The notes below the pieces were generated by a model. The model did not search any database, was not told the DNA's origin, and worked only from the letters and a program-made list of their open reading frames with translations. 64,000 nucleotides of DNA, from positions 186,001 through 250,000 of the forward strand of contig NZ_JAKRFI010000003.1 of the NCBI RefSeq assembly GCF_022348165.1. The letters are read 5' to 3'. Positions 25,651-34,373 of this stretch are shown here, piece after piece. Both the position numbers and the translations under genes were made by a program. Source of the stretch: Halomonas sp. McH1-25 (lineage in GTDB: Bacteria; Pseudomonadota; Gammaproteobacteria; Pseudomonadales; Halomonadaceae). The number at the start of each line of letters is the position of its first letter. Within the stretch, counting starts at the first letter, position 1.

Positions 25651-27933
25651 TCATCCCAACGCCTGAAAGGCTTGGCTCAAGCGCTCCCGGGTAAACGGCG
25701 CGGTGCGCAGGCGCATGCCCGACGCATCGAAGATGGCGTTGGCGATAGCCGCCGGCACCACGGCCGACGTGGGTTCGCCGGCCCCGAACGGTGGCTGCTC
25801 GGGCCGGTCGATGAGAATGATCTCGACCTCGGGAATCTCGGCAAAGGTCAGCAGCGGATAGGCGCCCCACTCGAGACTGGTGATGCCGGTGTGGTCGAAC
25901 AGGATCTCTTCCTTGAGAGCGCGACTGGTGGCCTGCAGCACGTTGCCCTCGATCTGGTTGCGCAGGCCGTCGGGGTTGATGATCCGTCCGCAATCGTGGG
26001 CCACGGTCACCTTGCGCACTCGCACGCCCCTACGCACGCTCAGCTCGACCTCGGCCACGGCGGCGACATAGGCGTATTGGTTCTCGTATTGGGCAAAGGC
26101 CATGCCCTGTCCGGCAACGCTCTTGTCGTCGATCTGCAAATAGCGTTGCGGCATGGGCCGCCCTTTCCAGCCGGCCCGCTGCGTGGCGGCCTTGACCACG
26201 GCGATGGCACGCGGGTCTTTCAGGTAACGCAGGCGCAACGCTACGGGATCGGCCTTGGCGGCGAAGGCGAGCTCGTCGATGAACGACTCGTTGGCGAAGG
26301 TATTCTGCATGGCGCCCAGGGTTCGCAGCGCCGAAGGACGCAAGGGCGACGTTGCCGTGGGGAGCCAGTGCGTGACCACCCGATAGTTGTCGAAAGCATA
26401 CTCGACCGGTGCGTTGCGATCGCCACCGATTTGCGGACCGTCGGGCACCAGGCCCAAGGCCAGATTGCCGGCCAAGAGATTGGCAGCCCCCTGTGCAGCG
26501 CTGGGGCGCGTGGTGTGCGTCGGGGACCAGTTCGCGAACTGCCAGGCGACGATGTCATCGTCATCGTTCAAGGCCGCATCCAGACGCATCACCATGGCCG
26601 GGCCCTTCGGCCCCCAGCCATGCTCGTCCTGCCGCGACCATTGCACGCGTACCGGGCGCCTTACGGCCTGGGAGATCAGCGCGGCATCGGCGGCCGCGTC
26701 GTCGGCGCCGTTATGACCGTAACAGCCGGAGGCTTCGACATAGATCACATGCACGGCGCCTTCGTCCATGCCCAGCAGATCGGCCAGCGCGCTACGCAAC
26801 GGATAGACGCCCTGCGTGCCCGACCAGACCGTGGCCTGCCGTTCGGAAACGTCGGCGACGGCACACGACGGGCCGATCGAGTCATGGGCCTGGTAGGGCC
26901 AATGATATTCGGCCTGGAAGGTCCGCGGCGCACCGGATAGCGCGCTTTGGGCGTCGCCCCGGGACGCGACGACCTCCTCGCTGGCGCCGGATGCCTTAAG
27001 CGATGAATAGAGCGCATCCGGTCGAGGCAGCCCGGCACGGGTAAGCCAGGTTACCGGCAATGCCTCGGCCGCCCGGATCGCCTGCCACTCCGTCTCGGCG
27101 ACCACGGCGAGGAAGTTGCCGCGTCTGACCAGTTGCACACCCGCCGGCAACGCCGCCTCATCGATGCTCTCCAGTGTGGCAGCGATTGTCGTCGTGCCGA
27201 CGGTCGGCGGCCGGATCACGCGGGCATGCCACATGCCGGGGCGGGTAACGTCCTGCATGTAGACGAAATTGCCGAACACCTTGGGCGGGATGTCCACCCG
27301 CGGCACGGACTGGCCGACCAACGTGTAGTCCTGCGGATCGACGAATGCCGGAGACTCGTCGATACGCTGCGTGAACTGGTCGTCACCGATCAGCTCGCCA
27401 TAACTGACGCTGCGTGTCGGTTCGCCGACGCGATGGATGCGTCCCTGCTCGGTCACCAGCCGGTCCGGCGTAACGCCCAGAGTGTCGGCCGCCCGCTGGA
27501 TCAGCAGGCGGCGTGCCGTGGCGGCCGCACGCCGCATCGGGTCGCTGCCTTGCTGAATCGTCGCACTACCCGCCGTGTAACCCTGGTCCGGCGTCAGCTC
27601 GGTATCGCCCTGAATCAGACGGGTCGCCGCGAAGGGCATGGCGAGCTCTTCGGCCACGATCTGGCGTAGCGCCGTCGCCACGCCCGTGCCCAGTTCCACC
27701 TTGCCGCTATAGATCACCAGCTCGTTGTTTGCCGTGATGACCAGCCAGGCATCCACGGCCCCCTTGGCTAGCGTCGTCTTGTCGACGCCGGCCACATCAT
27801 TGTCGATGGTGGCGGCACGGAGCACCGCCGGACATAGTGCGAAGCCGACGGCCAACGCCCCGACGCCCTGCACGAACGTCCGACGGGACAGGTCGGGATT
27901 CAGGCCTTTTGTCCAGGAGCGCTCAGGTGTCAT
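25651..27933 (-). CDS. Molybdenum hydroxylase large subunit, Tat-exported (xanthine dehydrogenase/IorB family)
   Basis: A 760-residue molybdopterin-binding subunit of the xanthine oxidase family, closest to isoquinoline 1-oxidoreductase beta-subunit-like aldehyde dehydrogenases. The N-terminus has a twin-arginine signal, LSRRTFVQGVGALAVGFAL (about 16-34), so the complex acts in the periplasm. Conserved segments include VELGTGVATALRQIVAEEL, EASGCYGHNGADDAAADAAL and a C-terminal PFGAGEPTSAVVPAAIANAI with the catalytic glutamate. It should hydroxylate an aldehyde or N-heterocycle and pass electrons through the 2Fe-2S subunit to the cytochrome. The start at ATG 27933 overlaps the upstream gene by 11 nt. 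Confidence 0.88.
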   Translation of the reverse strand: MTPERSWTKGLNPDLSRRTFVQGVGALAVGFALCPAVLRAATIDNDVAGVDKTTLAKGAVDAWLVITANNELVIYSGKVELGTGVATALRQIVAEELAMPFAATRLIQGDTELTPDQGYTAGSATIQQGSDPMRRAAATARRLLIQRAADTLGVTPDRLVTEQGRIHRVGEPTRSVSYGELIGDDQFTQRIDESPAFVDPQDYTLVGQSVPRVDIPPKVFGNFVYMQDVTRPGMWHARVIRPPTVGTTTIAATLESIDEAALPAGVQLVRRGNFLAVVAETEWQAIRAAEALPVTWLTRAGLPRPDALYSSLKASGASEEVVASRGDAQSALSGAPRTFQAEYHWPYQAHDSIGPSCAVADVSERQATVWSGTQGVYPLRSALADLLGMDEGAVHVIYVEASGCYGHNGADDAAADAALISQAVRRPVRVQWSRQDEHGWGPKGPAMVMRLDAALNDDDDIVAWQFANWSPTHTTRPSAAQGAANLLAGNLALGLVPDGPQIGGDRNAPVEYAFDNYRVVTHWLPTATSPLRPSALRTLGAMQNTFANESFIDELAFAAKADPVALRLRYLKDPRAIAVVKAATQRAGWKGRPMPQRYLQIDDKSVAGQGMAFAQYENQYAYVAAVAEVELSVRRGVRVRKVTVAHDCGRIINPDGLRNQIEGNVLQATSRALKEEILFDHTGITSLEWGAYPLLTFAEIPEVEIILIDRPEQPPFGAGEPTSAVVPAAIANAIFDASGMRLRTAPFTRERLSQAFQALG

Positions 27934-28444
27934 GCGTTGCCTCGCGCAGGGTGCTGGCGGCGCGTTTGACGGCACGCAGAATGCGCAAGTGCGTGCCGCA
28001 GCCGCACAGGTTGGCCGTCAGGGCCTGCTTGATGGTCTCGTCATCGGGGTCGGGATGGCGGTCGAGCAATGCCTTGGCGGTCATGATCATGCCGCTGATG
28101 CAATAGGCGCACTGGGCCGCCTGTTCGTCGATGAAGGCCTGCTGTAGGGGATGGGGTTGCTGCGGCGTGCCCAGTCCTTCCAGCGTGACGATGTCTCGCT
28201 CACGCAGAGAACTTGCCGGAACGATGCAGGAACGCAAGGGGCGTCCATCGACCAGCACCGTGCAAGCGCCGCATTCGCCCAGGCCGCAGCCGAACTTCGG
28301 CCCTCGCAGGCCAAGCTCGCTGCGCAGCACATACAGCAACGGAGTATCGGATTGTGTGTCAAGCGTATGTTCCTCACCGTTGACGCGTAACGTCATGGTC
28401 ATATCGTGCTGGTCTCCCTGCGTTGCCGACGCTTGCGGCATCAT
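27923..28444 (-). CDS. 2Fe-2S subunit of the molybdenum hydroxylase (IorA type)
   Basis: A 173-residue iron-sulfur subunit. The plant-type cluster is bound by C53, C58, C61 and C73 (FGCGLGECGAC...RSC). The second cluster, near the molybdenum site, is bound by C112, C115, C147 and C149 (QCAYC and LCGCG). It has no signal peptide and would be carried through the Tat system by the large subunit. The ATG at 28444 overlaps the stop of the cytochrome gene (ATGA). An internal ATG at 28402 is a possible alternative start. Confidence 0.9.
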   Translation of the reverse strand: MMPQASATQGDQHDMTMTLRVNGEEHTLDTQSDTPLLYVLRSELGLRGPKFGCGLGECGACTVLVDGRPLRSCIVPASSLRERDIVTLEGLGTPQQPHPLQQAFIDEQAAQCAYCISGMIMTAKALLDRHPDPDDETIKQALTANLCGCGTHLRILRAVKRAASTLREATHDT

Positions 28445-29748
28445 GGTGTCCCGCCCTGGCGCTGCCGAATGACGTCCTCGGCACTGAAATCCGCCGCATA
28501 TCCCCCGAAACGCCTGCCGACATAGGTCGCCAAGGCAGCGATCTGGGCATCCGTCATCAGATCGCGGTAGGCCGGCATGAATTTCGTTTCGTCGCTGCCG
28601 TGACGCTCGAGGCCCTGCAACAGCACGTTGATCAGGTTGGTGCCGTCGGGATCACGTACCGCGCTGTGGTAGGGAAAGAACGGATAGGCACCGCCAGGCC
28701 CGCCGCCATCGGGAGAGTGACAACTGGCACATGCCGTTTCGAACAGCAGCGCCCCCTGCTCCATGGTGGCGGCAAGCGGCGAGCCGTCGGGAACCTTGGG
28801 TGCGACGGAGCGGGCCTTTTCCACGCTCGGCACGTCGCCAGGCAACGGCGGTACGCTCCGCAGATAGGCCGCCATGGCATGAATGTCATCGTCATGCAGA
28901 AAGCGCAGGCTATCGCTGACGACCTCCGCCATGGGGCCTGCCGAGGCGATCTTGTCGGGAATGTGTCCGGTCGCGAGATACATTTCGAGTTCATCCTGCG
29001 ACCAGCCACCGATACCCGTCGGATGTGGCGTGATATTGTAGGCGCGCCAACCCTGCTGGAGTGCGCCAGCGAACTTGCGTTCCTCGTCGAGCCCCTGAGT
29101 CAGGGTCCGCGGCGTATGGCACTGCCCGCAATGTCCTAACGCCTCGACCAGATAGGCGCCTCGATTCCACGCTGCGGACCGGGAATCGTCACCTGCGAAC
29201 CGTCCCTCGTCGAAATTCAGCCATTTCCAGAACCAAAGCAGCTCACGGTGGCCAAAGGGAAAGGTCATGTCGTTGGCGGGCGGCTGGTAATCCACGCCAG
29301 GTTGCGCCATTAGGTAGGCCTTGATGGCCAGCACGTCGTCCCGTGAAAGCTGGGTATAGGCGGTATACGGAAAGGCGGGATAGAGATGCTCGCCGTTTCG
29401 GCCGACGCCTTCGTGCAAGGCACGCACGAACTCATCGTCGCTCCATTGGCCGATACCGTGGGTGTCGTCGGGCGTGATATTGGTGGAGTACAACGTGCCG
29501 AGCGGCGTATCGAACTCGACACCGCCGGCAAAGGGCCGGCCACGCTCGGTAGTGTGACAGCTTTTGCAGTTGGCGGCCCGCGTCAGGTAGCGGCCGCGTT
29601 CGATCCGGTCTTGGTTTCCCGCATCGTTCACCGCACCAACAGCGTCCTGAGCTTGGGCAATGTCTATCGCCAAGATGCCTGTCGCCGCGATCGCCCAGCC
29701 CAGCGCAGGCAACAGCAGGCCCTGGCACGTTTGCCGAATCCATCGCAT
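28441..29748 (-). CDS. Triheme cytochrome c subunit of the periplasmic molybdenum hydroxylase
   Basis: A 435-residue secreted cytochrome with a signal peptide at about 1-33 (LLLPALGWAIAATGILA, cleaved near AQA). Three heme-binding motifs are visible: CKSCH, CGQCH and CASCH. Methionine axial-ligand regions follow each, as in membrane-bound aldehyde/alcohol dehydrogenase cytochrome subunits. It would pass electrons from the molybdenum/iron-sulfur dimer to the respiratory chain. I use ATG 29748, preceded by AGGGAAA; the frame continues to 29901. First gene of this three-gene operon and divergent from the RND pump genes. Confidence 0.88.
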   Translation of the reverse strand: MRWIRQTCQGLLLPALGWAIAATGILAIDIAQAQDAVGAVNDAGNQDRIERGRYLTRAANCKSCHTTERGRPFAGGVEFDTPLGTLYSTNITPDDTHGIGQWSDDEFVRALHEGVGRNGEHLYPAFPYTAYTQLSRDDVLAIKAYLMAQPGVDYQPPANDMTFPFGHRELLWFWKWLNFDEGRFAGDDSRSAAWNRGAYLVEALGHCGQCHTPRTLTQGLDEERKFAGALQQGWRAYNITPHPTGIGGWSQDELEMYLATGHIPDKIASAGPMAEVVSDSLRFLHDDDIHAMAAYLRSVPPLPGDVPSVEKARSVAPKVPDGSPLAATMEQGALLFETACASCHSPDGGGPGGAYPFFPYHSAVRDPDGTNLINVLLQGLERHGSDETKFMPAYRDLMTDAQIAALATYVGRRFGGYAADFSAEDVIRQRQGGTP

Positions 29749-29869
29749 ATGTCGGGTTTCCCTTCCCTCGATGTAACGCACCGGTAGCGGCGCGTACAAG
29801 AGGTCATGACACGCATGGCGAACGCGCCGTAACGCTCCCGTTAAGCATAGAACACTGACCGGCAAGATC

Positions 29870-29889
29870 TGCAAGCATGCACAATTGCA
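29870..29889. promoter_or_regulatory. TGCA-repeat motif upstream of the RND pump operon
   Basis: TGCAAGCATGCACAATTGCA contains three TGCA cores, and a further TTGCA follows at 29896-29900. A similar motif, TGCAAGTAATGTGCA, stands before the Spy/CpxP-like gene at 36527. Both genes flank the two-component system, so this is a candidate site for its response regulator. This is an inference from two occurrences. Confidence 0.35.
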
Positions 29890-29958
29890 ATTTTCTTGCA
29901 CGTTTCATGAGTAATCCCTGCAAGGCTTCGCCCGATAGTGATCCCAAAATCTCGAACC

Positions 29959-31278
29959 ATGAGCCCACGAATGTCCGTACGTCACTCTCCTTGCTCGTCT
30001 GTCTCGTTGCGTCGGCAGGCAGGCCGCAGCCGCTGGGGTGCACTGGCCGCCCTGCTGGTCATCGCCTTGGGCATCGGCATCGGCTATTGGCTGCTCAGCC
30101 AACCGCCCCGTGTCGAGCGTCGCGCTGCGCCCTCCGCGCCTGATCCGCGCGTCGAGGTCATCCGTCCCGAAGCCGGTGCCGTTGCACCTGACATCCAGGG
30201 CTATGGCCGCGTCATTGCTGCGCGCCAGACCGACCTGGCGGCACGAGTAGGGGGACGGCTGATGGCATTCAGCGAGGCGGCCGAACCAGGCCGCGTGGTA
30301 GAAGACGGCGCAGCGCTGGCCACCCTGGATGTCAGCGACTATCAACTGGCGGTACGCAGCGCCCAGGCCGCACTCGACCAGACCGAAGCCGACCTGGCCA
30401 TAGAACGCGCCGAACAGATTCGCGCCCGTAGTGAATATGAATCCTTCGGTCGTCAGCTATCCGCCGAACGCCGCGCACTGGTGCTGCGCGAGCCCCAGTT
30501 GAAAGCGGCCCAAGCCGCCGTGGATAGTGCTGAAGTGGCGCTCGAATCGGCACAACTCGACCTGGCACGTACCCAGATCAAGGCCCCATACCGGGCCATG
30601 ATCCAGGAGCGCCTGGTCGGCCCGGGTAGCGAGATTTCCGCCAATACCGCCGTGCTCAGCGTGGTCGATGTAGGGCACTTCTGGGTTCGTGTATCGCTAC
30701 CCAGCGAGGAGCTGGCCTGGCTGGACACCGGCGAGGGTGACACGCCCGGCGCCAGCGTACGTATCACTAGTCGTGGCTGGCCCGACGGAATGTACCGGGA
30801 GGGCACGGTATTCTCGGTGCTTCCCGATCTTGAAGAGAACGGCCTGCTGGCTCAGGTCCTGGTGCGTGTCGACGATCCGCTGGCGCTGGAGAGCGATGCC
30901 CCGGCATTGCGCCTGGGCGATGTGGTCAGCGCCAGCTTCGAAGCCACGCCTCGGGAGGGCCTGGTTGCTCTGCCTACGCTGGCCCTGCGCGACGGGAATC
31001 GGGTCTGGGTCGTCGGTGAGGACGGTCGCCTGCGGATACGCGACGTCAGCGTGGTCTATCGCGGCGAAGAACGCCTCCTTCTCGATGCCGACGATTCGGC
31101 CCTGACAACCGATCAGCGCGTTATCGTCAGCAATCTCGCCCAGGTTAGAGAAGGCATGACGCTACGTGTCGCCGAAGACGGCCCCGATACCGAGGTCGTG
31201 TCGACCGACGCCGACGCCTCGGAAACGACCAGCCCTAGCGACAATGCTCCCTCCCGTGCCGAGGAGTCTCGTTCATGA
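29959..31278 (+). CDS. RND efflux periplasmic adaptor (membrane fusion protein)
   Basis: An adaptor of about 439 residues. A transmembrane anchor lies near residues 25-45 (WGALAALLVIALGIGIGYWLL). Next come a lipoyl half-motif (GRVIAARQTDLAARVGGRL), a long alpha-hairpin with heptad character (about 110-190), and the second lipoyl half with LARTQIKAPYRAMIQ. Beta-barrel and membrane-proximal domains follow, and the C-terminal tail is acidic. It should bridge the inner-membrane pump to an outer-membrane channel, which is not encoded here. The start is uncertain: ATG 29959, ATG 29971 and GTG 29938 are all in frame. Confidence 0.87.
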   Translation: MSPRMSVRHSPCSSVSLRRQAGRSRWGALAALLVIALGIGIGYWLLSQPPRVERRAAPSAPDPRVEVIRPEAGAVAPDIQGYGRVIAARQTDLAARVGGRLMAFSEAAEPGRVVEDGAALATLDVSDYQLAVRSAQAALDQTEADLAIERAEQIRARSEYESFGRQLSAERRALVLREPQLKAAQAAVDSAEVALESAQLDLARTQIKAPYRAMIQERLVGPGSEISANTAVLSVVDVGHFWVRVSLPSEELAWLDTGEGDTPGASVRITSRGWPDGMYREGTVFSVLPDLEENGLLAQVLVRVDDPLALESDAPALRLGDVVSASFEATPREGLVALPTLALRDGNRVWVVGEDGRLRIRDVSVVYRGEERLLLDADDSALTTDQRVIVSNLAQVREGMTLRVAEDGPDTEVVSTDADASETTSPSDNAPSRAEESRS

Positions 31279-34200
31279 TGCGCCAAGGTCCGATCGCCTG
31301 GATGACCCGCCACGGCGTGGCACCCAACTTGCTGATGCTGGCACTGCTGATCGGCGGGCTACTGGCCAGCTTGCATATCAAGAAAGAAGTGTTTCCTGAT
31401 TTCACGCTGGAGTCGGTGGCAATCAGTGTGACTTATTCCGGCGCGACCCCCGAAGAAGTCGAACAGAGCCTATTGCTGGCCATCGAGGCCGAGCTGGCCG
31501 ATATCGAGGGGATCGACGAAATTACCTCTACGGCCAGTGAAGGGAGTGGCAGCGTGCAGGTCGACCTGTTGGATGGCGTCGACACCATGCGCGTCTACCA
31601 GGAAATCCAGCAGGCCGTCGATTCCATCACCACGTTTCCCGACGCCGCCGATCCGCCCCGTTTCAGCCTGGCGGGGCGTTCGCGTGGCGTCCTCGAACTG
31701 CAGTTGCACGGCAACGTTGACGACATGACGCTCAGCGAACTGGGCGAACAGGTGCGTGCCGAACTGATGTCCGGGACCGACATCAGCAAGGTGGAACTGT
31801 CCGGCAACCGCGAACGCGAGATTCAGGTCCTGCTCGACGAGGAAGCCATGCGTCGCTACGGACTCAGCCATGCCGACCTGGCCTCGCTGATTGCCGACGA
31901 GGCCTTGGATCTGGCAGGCGGCAGCCTGGACACCCGCGACAGCGAATGGCTGATCCGCTACCAGGGGCGCCGCGAGGGCGCACAGGCGTTTACCGACCTG
32001 CCGATACGCAGCACGGCCAATGGCGGCGTGATTCGCCTCGGCGACATCGCCGAAGTGCGCGAAGGCTTGGCCGAGAGCGACCGCGAGGTGCTGTTCAATG
32101 GCGAGCCTGGCCTGACACTGGAGGTCTACCAGGTCGGCAACCAGACGCCGCTGGGCATCTCCGAAACCGTCCGCGGCGAACTCGACCGTTTGCGTGCCGA
32201 CCTCCCCGAGGGTATTTCGCTGACCCTGGGCTGGGACAGCTCGGAAGTCTATCGCGATCGCCTCGACCTGTTGCTCAAGAACGCCTGGATGGGGCTCGCC
32301 CTGGTGCTGGTGCTGATGGCGCTGTTCCTCGAAGCCCGTCTGGCATTCTGGGTCACGCTGGGCATTCCCACCGCGTTCCTCGGGGCATTGCTGTTCCTGC
32401 CCTGGATTGGCGTGTCGCTCAATATGATGTCGATGTTCGCCTTCATCATCGCGCTGGGCATCGTGGTCGACGATGCCATCATGGTTGGCGAGAACATCTA
32501 CGCCTACCGCGAGCAGGGGCATTCGGTCCGCGAGGCGGCGGTACGCGGCGCGCGTGAAATCGCCGTGCCCATCAGCTTCGCCGTGCTCTCGAACATCGTC
32601 GCCTTCCTGCCGCTGCTCTACCTGCCGGGGTTTCTGGGCATGATCATGGGCGTCGTGCCGCTGGTCGTGGTGACGGTGTTTCTGGTGTCCTGGCTGGAAG
32701 CGCTGTTCATCCTGCCCGCCCACCTGGCGCATAGCCGCAAGCGCGATAGCCTGCCGGCATGGCAGCGTCCGCTGGAGCGTGTGCGCCTGTTCATGCAAGG
32801 CGGCCTGCACCGCTTCACGCATCGCGCTTTCGAGCCGTTCCTGCAACGCACCCTGGACCAGCGTGGCCTGACCGTGGCCATTGGCGTAGCGATCCTGTGC
32901 GTGGCGCTGGCCTACGCCATGAGCGGCCGGCTGGGCTTCTCGCTGATGCCACGCGCAGAGGCCGATCGCGTACAGGCCAGCGTGACCCTGCCGGCCGGCA
33001 GCCCCATCGCAGAGGACCGCGAGGTTCGCGACGCCCTGCTGGCCAGTGCCCAGCGGCTGGCCGAGCGTGACGACGGTCCGGTCATCGAAAGCACACGCAC
33101 GCGGCTGAGTGGCGACAGCTTGGAAGTGCGCCTCGATCTAGCCGCGGAAAGCCTGTACGACTGGCCGCCCTCGCGCGTGGCGCGCGAATGGCGGCAGCTC
33201 GCCGGAGAGCTCTCCGGTGTCCAGTCGGTGCGCTTCGAGGCCGATGCCGGCGGGCCGGGTAGCGGTGCTGCGCTCACCATTCGCTTGTCTCACTCCCAGA
33301 GCGCGGTACTCGAGGAGGCGGCAGCGGCACTCGCCAGCGCGCTCAACGGCTTCGACGGCGTCACCGAGATCGACAGCGGAATCGCCAACGGCAAGCCCCA
33401 GCTGTCGATCCGCCTGTCGCCCGAAGGTCGTGCCCTGGGCCTGAGTGGCGCCAGCCTGGCCGCCCAGCTACGTGGACCGCTCCAGGGCGCCACGGCATTG
33501 GAGCAGCAGCGCGGCAATACCACTGTCAGTGTCGAGGTCCGTCTGCCACCCGAGGATCGGAATAGCCTCAGCGAGCTGGAGCGTCTGCCGATCGTGACGC
33601 CGGACGGCGCCGAAGTGCCATTGTCACGGGTCGCGGAGATTCGCACCGGACGAGCCTCCGCCGAACTGACGCGCATCGACGGACGCCGGGTAATTGCCGT
33701 CACCGCCGATGTCTCCGACGGGCCGCAGGTCAACCGCATCGTCAATACCCTGCAGACGGAAGTCTATCCGGACCTGCGCCAGCGCTACCCGGGCCTGGAG
33801 ATCGGTGCCGGCGGCCGCCAGGAGGAAACCGCTGACAATCTCGCGGCCCTGAAGACCGCCATGTGGCTGACTCTGGCAGCGTTGTACGCCCTGCTGGCGA
33901 TTCCCTTCCGCAGCTACCTCCAGCCGCTGCTGGTGATGTCGGCGATTCCGTTCGGCATCATCGGCGCCGTGATCGGGCACATGCTGATGGGCTTCGGACT
34001 GTCGGTGATCAGTCTGTTGGGCATGCTCGCGCTGTCCGGCGTGGTGATCAACGATGCCTTGGTACTGATCGACTACGCCAACCGTCGTCGACGCGAAGGC
34101 ATGGGACCGCGCGAAGCGATCGTCGCCGCCGCGACCCGTCGCCTGCGGCCGATCATGATGACCACCCTGACCACCTTCCTGGGACTGGCGCCGATGATCT

Positions 34201-34373
34201 TCGAAACCTCGCGACAGGCACGTTTCATCATTCCCATGGCGGTATCGTTGGGCTTCGGTATCCTCTTCGCCACGTTGATCCTGCTGATCCTGGTGCCCTG
34301 CCTGTACCTGATGCTCGAAAACCTGCGAGCCCGCCTGGGGCTGACGTCCGCGCCGGTGCCGGAGGCCTCATGA
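31275..34373 (+). CDS. RND-family efflux permease
   Basis: A 1032-residue RND pump of normal size. The first helix (about 16-33) is followed by a large periplasmic porter region, then the helix block 330-480. That block contains the proton-relay motif GIVVDDAIMVGENIYAYR, whose paired aspartates are typical of the AcrB/MexF superfamily. A second periplasmic region and final helices follow (SVISLLGMLALSGVVINDALVLIDYAN). It exports substrates from the periplasm or inner leaflet using proton motive force. Its ATG overlaps the adaptor stop (ATGA). Sequence does not reveal the substrate. Confidence 0.93.
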   Translation: MMRQGPIAWMTRHGVAPNLLMLALLIGGLLASLHIKKEVFPDFTLESVAISVTYSGATPEEVEQSLLLAIEAELADIEGIDEITSTASEGSGSVQVDLLDGVDTMRVYQEIQQAVDSITTFPDAADPPRFSLAGRSRGVLELQLHGNVDDMTLSELGEQVRAELMSGTDISKVELSGNREREIQVLLDEEAMRRYGLSHADLASLIADEALDLAGGSLDTRDSEWLIRYQGRREGAQAFTDLPIRSTANGGVIRLGDIAEVREGLAESDREVLFNGEPGLTLEVYQVGNQTPLGISETVRGELDRLRADLPEGISLTLGWDSSEVYRDRLDLLLKNAWMGLALVLVLMALFLEARLAFWVTLGIPTAFLGALLFLPWIGVSLNMMSMFAFIIALGIVVDDAIMVGENIYAYREQGHSVREAAVRGAREIAVPISFAVLSNIVAFLPLLYLPGFLGMIMGVVPLVVVTVFLVSWLEALFILPAHLAHSRKRDSLPAWQRPLERVRLFMQGGLHRFTHRAFEPFLQRTLDQRGLTVAIGVAILCVALAYAMSGRLGFSLMPRAEADRVQASVTLPAGSPIAEDREVRDALLASAQRLAERDDGPVIESTRTRLSGDSLEVRLDLAAESLYDWPPSRVAREWRQLAGELSGVQSVRFEADAGGPGSGAALTIRLSHSQSAVLEEAAAALASALNGFDGVTEIDSGIANGKPQLSIRLSPEGRALGLSGASLAAQLRGPLQGATALEQQRGNTTVSVEVRLPPEDRNSLSELERLPIVTPDGAEVPLSRVAEIRTGRASAELTRIDGRRVIAVTADVSDGPQVNRIVNTLQTEVYPDLRQRYPGLEIGAGGRQEETADNLAALKTAMWLTLAALYALLAIPFRSYLQPLLVMSAIPFGIIGAVIGHMLMGFGLSVISLLGMLALSGVVINDALVLIDYANRRRREGMGPREAIVAAATRRLRPIMMTTLTTFLGLAPMIFETSRQARFIIPMAVSLGFGILFATLILLILVPCLYLMLENLRARLGLTSAPVPEAS

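Noticed and set aside
25672-26940. Open frame of ~420 codons on the plus strand opposite the molybdenum hydroxylase large subunit
   Set aside because: Antisense shadow of a conserved gene; no motif and no ribosome-binding site.
31470-32846. Open frame of ~458 codons on the minus strand opposite the RND permease
   Set aside because: Shadow frame; H/Q/E-rich and without recognisable domain.
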